This document shows positions 58,988-64,000 of a stretch of 64,000 nucleotides of DNA, piece by piece. Source of the stretch: Bradyrhizobium sediminis (GTDB lineage: Bacteria > Pseudomonadota > Alphaproteobacteria > Rhizobiales > Xanthobacteraceae); contig NZ_CP076134.1 in the NCBI RefSeq assembly GCF_018736085.1, positions 310,001 to 374,000 of the forward strand, written 5' to 3'. The position numbers and the translations under genes were made by a program. The number at the start of each line of letters is the position of its first letter. Position 1 is the first letter of the stretch. A model generated the notes under the pieces. It was not told where the DNA came from. It searched no databases and worked only from the letters and a program-made list of their open reading frames with translations.

Positions 58988-59067
58988 TCGTCGAAACGTC
59001 GGCTGAATGATTCAGGCGCCCGCTTGGGCGCCTGATGTCTGCTTGCCAAGAGCAAGAATTGCCGCGC

Positions 59068-59268
59068 TCAATCCCAATCCTTGAATTTCCAGGGCCTGAG
59101 CTTCCAGGGCGTGAACGTCTCCATCCGCCACTGTTCCATCCGGTCCGAGCGGTGACCGAGACGCGACCCTTCCTTGACCACCGGCTCGACGGCGCGCCGC
59201 ACGACGCGCCGCCGCACCTGGCGCGTCGCATCGCTGATCATATCGACGAATTCGGACTTGTCGGCCAC
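59068..59268 (-). CDS. small basic hypothetical protein
   Basis: A 66-residue protein starting at GTG 59268, with an ideal AAGGAG six bases before it; the ATG at 59292 is less likely. VADKSEFVDMISDATRQVRR is followed by a basic stretch and a Trp-rich end (WKLRPWKFKDWD). No family recognised; it is downstream of leuC. Confidence 0.6.
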   Translation of the reverse strand: MADKSEFVDMISDATRQVRRRVVRRAVEPVVKEGSRLGHRSDRMEQWRMETFTPWKLRPWKFKDWD

Positions 59269-59367
59269 GGCGCGCTCCTTGCGAAGCTTCATCTCCGCAT
59301 AGAGCAGTCTGCTCCCGGTTCTTTAACGAGAGGTTGCCGGGAAGTGTCGAGGTTGATGCAAGAGTGG

Positions 59368-59435
59368 GCGCATTCTCTTGAGCGAACCGGTTTCTGCCCC
59401 GGATCATCTCCGGGGCAGGCTTTCGCTCGAAAACG

Positions 59436-59438
<3 letters not shown>
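59368..59438. repeat. palindromic element after leuC
   Basis: A perfect 10-base stem CTGCCCCGGA / TCCGGGGCAG (59394-59418) lies between GAGCGAACCGGTTT and TTTCGCTCGAAAACGC, which are related to the ACCGGTTTT repeats. It overlaps the leuC 3' end. Confidence 0.75.
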
Positions 59439-60842
<1,404 letters not shown>

Positions 60843-60885
60843 GGTGTCAGGCCTCGAAGCGAGAATTCAAATCGGAAAATTCAGT

Positions 60886-61033
60886 CGCGCGCGGTGAAGC
60901 GGCGCGCAGGACGTCAGGCCGCGAGGGCGGCCGTCGTCAGCCGGCCGAAGAAACGCCAAGGCAAACGACTGCGATCGTCGAGCACGACGCGAGCTGCGAT
61001 TATTTGGCGATCCGAAAACATTCTAATCTTATA
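60886..61033 (-). promoter_or_regulatory. possible leuC leader: short ORF and alternative hairpins
   Basis: On the minus strand a TATAAG-like -10 (61028-61033) is followed at once by ATG (61021) of a 35-codon ORF (MFSDRQIIAARVV...TTAALAA, stop 60914). At its end the stem CGGCCG (60928-60933/60942-60947) overlaps GGCCGC/GCGGCC (60917-60932), so the two cannot form together. A third stem GCGCGC (60887-60892/60902-60907) precedes a T-containing stretch. This resembles an attenuator, although leucine codons are not clustered. Confidence 0.4.
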
Positions 61034-61074
61034 GCACACGGGGTGTTGGAGCGCGATATGCGTTTGCAGCCACC

Positions 61075-61196
61075 GTCATTGCGAGCCAACGGGTCGCGCG
61101 AACGCGCGCCCGATGACAGGCTCCGCGAAGCAATCCATACCTTTTGCAGGAGCCAGGAGATGGATTGCTTCGTCGCAAGCGCTCCTCGCAATGACG
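61075..61196. repeat. dispersed palindromic repeat, CGTCATTGCGAG class, long sub-type
   Basis: Outer CGTCATTGCGAG / CTCGCAATGACG; inner GCGAAGCAATCCAT / ATGGATTGCTTCG. It lies between leuC and the rplS terminator. Confidence 0.9.
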
Positions 61197-61207
61197 ACTC
61201 CCGCAAC

Positions 61208-61237
61208 AAAAAAGCGCGGGGTGAGCCCCGCGCTTTT
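61208..61237 (-). terminator. terminator of the rpsP-rimM-trmD-rplS transcript
   Basis: On the minus strand AAAAGCGCGGGG / CCCCGCGCTTTTTT with loop CTCA forms a strong stem followed by T residues, about 25 bases after rplS. Confidence 0.93.
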
Positions 61238-61260
61238 CGTCACATCTCCATGAGGGAGAA

Positions 61261-61641
61261 CTACTCGCCGACGGCGGCGGCGCGGTCGGTCTTTTCGGTG
61301 ATGCGGGCTGACTTGCCGCGCAGGCTGCGCAGGTAATACAGCTTGGCGCGGCGCACCTTGCCGCGCCGGACCACCTTGATCGAGTCGATCATCGGCGACA
61401 TCACGGGGAAAACGCGTTCCACGCCTTCGCCGTAGGAAATCTTGCGTACCGTGAAGCTCTCGTTGAGCCCTCCGCCGGAGCGGCCGATGCAGACGCCTTC
61501 ATAGGCCTGCACGCGCGAGCGGTCGCCTTCGACCACCTTCACGTTGACGATCACGGTGTCGCCGGGGCCGAATTCCGGAATGGTCTTGGTGGCGGCCAAT
61601 TTGTCGAACTGCTCTTTTTCGAGCTGTTGAATTAGGTTCAT
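61261..61641 (-). CDS. rplS: 50S ribosomal protein L19
   Basis: A 126-residue L19. [20 protein letters not shown] begins the mature protein (start 61641; longer in-frame starts are not needed). [35 protein letters not shown] and [20 protein letters not shown] are family signatures. It sits at the 30S-50S interface. Confidence 0.98.
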   Translation of the reverse strand: MNLIQQLEKEQFDKLAATKTIPEFGPGDTVIVNVKVVEGDRSRVQAYEGVCIGRSGGGLNESFTVRKISYGEGVERVFPVMSPMIDSIKVVRRGKVRRAKLYYLRSLRGKSARITEKTDRAAAVGE

Positions 61642-61712
61642 CGCAAAATCTCCATCGGCGTCGCGCCCCAGCCGCCAAGGCGCGGGCTGCGCGGGTGTTC
61701 GTTTATCCTGTA

Positions 61713-61760
61713 GCGCGTATTCCGCAAAAATGGACACCGGTTTTGCGGAAAGAATACGCG
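61713..61760. repeat. palindromic element between trmD and rplS, ACCGGTTTT class
   Basis: GCGCGTATTCCGCAAAAATG...ACCGGTTTTGCGGAAAGAATACGCGC has complementary ends GCGCGTATTC / GAATACGCGC and an inner CCGCAAAA / TTTTGCGG stem. Confidence 0.88.
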
Positions 61761-61868
61761 CAGTTCAATAAATTCGAGCATTTTCTGGCGGCAAACCGGA
61801 ATGCCACTTTGCCGGAAAATGCTCGGTGCGCGGATTTGGCGCCCGTATACGGCAAAGGCAACGGCTTG

Positions 61869-62603
61869 TCACCCGTCCGTCGTGTTTTTTGGACGTTTTT
61901 GGCCGGGCCGCTTGGCCCACAGATCGGGCCGCCGGGTCCTGGTGAGGGCCTCGGCTTCGGCCTGCCGCCAGGCCGCCACCTTGGCGTGGTCGCCGGAAGT
62001 GAGGACTTCCGGGATTTGCCGGCCCTCGAAGGCCTGCGGGCGGGTATATTGCGGGTATTCCAGTAGGGAATCGGAAAAACTCTCCTCGGTCCCGGAAGCG
62101 AGCTTGCCCATCACGCCGGGCAACAGCCGGACGCAGGCGTCGATCAGCGCCATGGCGGCGATTTCGCCCCCCGACAGCACATAGTCCCCTATTGAAATCT
62201 CCTCGAGCCGGCGGGCCTCGATCACCCGCTGGTCGACACCCTCGAACCGGCCGCAGACGATCAGCGGCCCGGGTCCGGCGGCGAGTTCGACCACCCGGGA
62301 CTGGGTCAATGGCTGACCCCGCGGGCTCATCAAAAGGCGCGGCCGATCCGGCGCGATCTCCGCCGCGTCGATCGCGGCGGCCAGCACGTCGGCGCGCAGC
62401 ACCATGCCGGGGCCGCCGCCGGCCGGGGTATCGTCGACGCTGCGATGGCGGTCGGTCGCCGAGTCCCGGATATCCCGCGCCTCCAGCGCCCACAGCCCGG
62501 ATGCCAGCGCCTTGCCCGCCAGACTGACGCCGAGCGGGCCGGGGAACATGTCCGGAAACAGCGTCAGCACGGTCGCGCGCCAGGATTTTGTCTCGGAAGC
62601 CAT
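61869..62603 (-). CDS. trmD: tRNA (guanine37-N1)-methyltransferase
   Basis: A 244-residue TrmD. The SPOUT knot residues are in [20 protein letters not shown] and in [32 protein letters not shown] and [11 protein letters not shown] are the C-terminal signature. It methylates G37 of several tRNAs using SAM. Confidence 0.98.
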   Translation of the reverse strand: MASETKSWRATVLTLFPDMFPGPLGVSLAGKALASGLWALEARDIRDSATDRHRSVDDTPAGGGPGMVLRADVLAAAIDAAEIAPDRPRLLMSPRGQPLTQSRVVELAAGPGPLIVCGRFEGVDQRVIEARRLEEISIGDYVLSGGEIAAMALIDACVRLLPGVMGKLASGTEESFSDSLLEYPQYTRPQAFEGRQIPEVLTSGDHAKVAAWRQAEAEALTRTRRPDLWAKRPGQKRPKNTTDG

Positions 62604-62631
62604 CTTCGAACGATCGCGAATGATTTCAGAC

Positions 62632-62707
62632 CGTCATACGCGGGCTTGACCCGCGTATCCATCGCCTTTGCAAGAGATGGATCGCCGGGTCGAGCCCGGC
62701 GATGACG
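62632..62707. repeat. dispersed palindromic repeat, GTCATACGCGGG class
   Basis: CGTCATACGCGGGCTTGACC to CGGGTCGAGCCCGGCGATGACG; inserted between rimM and trmD. Confidence 0.85.
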
Positions 62708-62709
62708 AG

Positions 62710-63225
62710 TTAGGAGTGATCTTCGCCCTCAACCTCCCGCGGCAATTCGATCACCACATGCCCGGCCTTCAGATCGACCGTCGGCACCACGGCGTTGGTA
62801 AACGGCAGCAGCAGCGTTGCGCCATAGGGCGGCTCGATCTCGATGATGTCGCCGGCGCCGAAATTGTGGATCGCGATCACGCGGCCGATCGGCTCATTGG
62901 CGGCGTTGACCGCGGCGAGTCCGACCAGGTCGGCGTGGTAATATTCGTCTTCGTCGGTATCGGGCAGTTTTTCCCGCGCGACGTAGAGCTCGAGGCCGTT
63001 GAGCCGTTCGGCATCCTCGCGGGTGGCGACGCCCTTCAGCGTCACCACCAGATGGCCCTTGGCTTCCCGCGCGGTCGCCACTTCAAATTGCCGCGCGCCG
63101 TCCTTTGTCATCAGCGGCCCGTAAGCCTGCACGGCAAACGGGTCCTCGGTGAAGGTCCATAGCTTCACCGCGCCGCGCACGCCATGCGCAGCGCCGATCC
63201 GAGCGACGCAGATCGGTGCTGCCAC
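62710..63225 (-). CDS. rimM: ribosome maturation factor RimM
   Basis: A 171-residue RimM. The N-terminal RimM domain [20 protein letters not shown] and the PRC-barrel part [20 protein letters not shown] are present. It assists 30S head assembly together with S19. It starts 19 bp after rpsP stops. Confidence 0.97.
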   Translation of the reverse strand: MAAPICVARIGAAHGVRGAVKLWTFTEDPFAVQAYGPLMTKDGARQFEVATAREAKGHLVVTLKGVATREDAERLNGLELYVAREKLPDTDEDEYYHADLVGLAAVNAANEPIGRVIAIHNFGAGDIIEIEPPYGATLLLPFTNAVVPTVDLKAGHVVIELPREVEGEDHS

Positions 63226-63244
63226 CGTCGCGCGCCGTTACGCT

Positions 63245-63580
63245 TTAAGCCGACTTGGCGGCGGCTTCGGCGTTGGCCTTGCGCTCCTTGCGCGGCACGG
63301 CCTTCTCCGGATTGTTACGCGCGGTGCGCTTGACGACGCCGGCGGCGTCCAGGAAGCGCGACACGCGGTCCGACGGCTGCGCGCCCTTGGCGAGCCAGGA
63401 CTTGACCTTGTCCATGTCGAGCTTCAGCCGCGCTTCGTTGTCCTTCGGCAGCAGCGGATTGAAGTGGCCGAGACGCTCGATGAAGCGGCCGTCGCGCGGG
63501 AAGCGCGAGTCGGCGACGACAACGTGATAGACCGGACGCTTCTTGGTGCCTGCGCGAGCGAGGCGGATAACGACTGACAT
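63245..63580 (-). CDS. rpsP: 30S ribosomal protein S16
   Basis: A 111-residue S16. [20 protein letters not shown], then [20 protein letters not shown] and the C-terminal Ala/Lys-rich tail. Start ATG at 63580; the longer frame includes repeat-derived codons. First ribosomal gene after ffh. Confidence 0.98.
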   Translation of the reverse strand: MSVVIRLARAGTKKRPVYHVVVADSRFPRDGRFIERLGHFNPLLPKDNEARLKLDMDKVKSWLAKGAQPSDRVSRFLDAAGVVKRTARNNPEKAVPRKERKANAEAAAKSA

Positions 63581-63625
63581 TGAGTTCTCCTGGTTGAGTT
63601 CGAAATTCAATACGCGAGTGATTTC

Positions 63626-63704
63626 CGTCATTGCGAGCGCAGCGAAGCAATCCAGCTTTCTTGCCTGTGGCACGATGGATTGCTTCGCTGCGCTCGCAAT
63701 GACG
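63626..63704. repeat. dispersed palindromic repeat, CGTCATTGCGAG class
   Basis: CGTCATTGCGAGCGCAGCG and the complementary CGCTGCGCTCGCAATGACG form a near-perfect hairpin between ffh and rpsP. Confidence 0.92.
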
Positions 63705-63713
63705 AACGAGAGG

Positions 63714-64000
63714 TCATTTCTTCTTCCCCAGACCGGGGAAGCCGCCGAGGCCCGGCAGGTTCGGCTTGCCGCTCAGGCCCGTCAGCCCCGGCAAATTAGG
63801 CAGGCCGGTGCGCAGGCCCGCGGGAAGGTCCTTCGGCAGCGCGGGCATGCCGCCCGGTCCGGCGCCGCCCGGCATTTTCTCCGCCAGCGCCTTCATCTGT
63901 TCCGGCGACGGCATGCCGCCGCCAAAACCCATGGCCTGCGCGATGCCGGCCAGGGGGCCGCGCTTGCCCGAACCCATCGCCTTCATCATGTCGGCCATGT
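63714..64000 (-). CDS. ffh: signal recognition particle protein Ffh, C-terminal end
   Basis: Only the last 95 codons are in the window. The Met-rich M-domain tail [19 protein letters not shown] is followed by a Gly/Leu/Pro-rich end ([20 protein letters not shown], then GLGKKK). This fits Ffh placed upstream of rpsP, as in related genomes. The N-terminal GTPase part lies beyond the right edge. Confidence 0.9.
   Translation of the reverse strand, partial: MADMMKAMGSGKRGPLAGIAQAMGFGGGMPSPEQMKALAEKMPGGAGPGGMPALPKDLPAGLRTGLPNLPGLTGLSGKPNLPGLGGFPGLGKKK

Overview
The window looks like chromosomal DNA of a Bradyrhizobium-like alphaproteobacterium (Nitrobacteraceae, Hyphomicrobiales). This rests on high GC content, the order ffh-rpsP-rimM-trmD-rplS, sdhCDAB, proline-rich OmpA and TAXI-type binding proteins, an IalB-like secreted protein, and several families of dispersed palindromic repeats (CGTCATTGCGAG..., CGTCATTCCGG..., GTCATACGCGGG... 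and ACCGGTTTT types) typical of that group. The assignment is by recognition only; no search was run.

Layout. 1-5.7 kb: the tail of a TerB-like gene, an SDR, a class I glutamine amidotransferase, an NTF2-like protein with an enoyl-CoA hydratase, tRNA-Ala(CGC), and a YggT / DUF167 / folD run. 5.8-15.2 kb: an M20 peptidase, ppa, a GNAT protein, an alpha/beta hydrolase, two fused gene remnants, an amine oxidase, typA and a Tat-exported phoD phosphatase. 15.3-25.9 kb: two orphan TAXI binding proteins (one in an operon with a Sel1-like membrane protein), phhB, YkvA, a quinone oxidoreductase, a DECR-type SDR, an IalB-like protein, rlmN, a membrane protein and a PAP2 phosphatase. 26-35.3 kb is the most disturbed part: an E. 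coli-type long argG, an alkaline phosphatase, a mosaic of pseudogene pieces including a decayed copy of the C-terminus of the nearby OmpA gene, a TetR / NTF2 divergent pair with visible operators, the intact OmpA gene, a proline-rich small ORF, VOC and FkbM proteins. 35.4-38.9 kb: sdhCDAB. 39-47.7 kb: a TauE-like permease, matB divergent from an SDR, a fasciclin protein, a cytochrome b561 / molybdopterin oxidoreductase pair, an aroE-like gene with a repeat-derived tail, and an MFS transporter. 47.9-64 kb: leuB, asd, YqhA, carbonic anhydrase, a CoA-ester lyase, a cytochrome c / DUF6455 pair, a glycosyltransferase, leuD, a zincin, a cluster of small secreted low-complexity proteins, leuC with a possible leader, and rplS-trmD-rimM-rpsP-ffh.

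How it fits together. Most of the window is core metabolism and translation: leucine (leuB, leuC, leuD), aspartate family (asd), arginine (argG), one-carbon metabolism (folD), the TCA cycle (sdh), malonate activation (matB), and ribosome and SRP biogenesis. I see no CRISPR array, prophage, complete insertion sequence or defence island, and I do not claim a wholly new system. The best leads are the 29.3-30.3 kb pseudogene mosaic, the putative leuC leader with mutually exclusive hairpins, the orphan TAXI proteins with cytoplasmic or Sel1 partners, the b561 / molybdopterin pair bracketed by inverted repeat copies, and the low-complexity secreted cluster at 56.9-59.0 kb with an EcfG-type promoter match.
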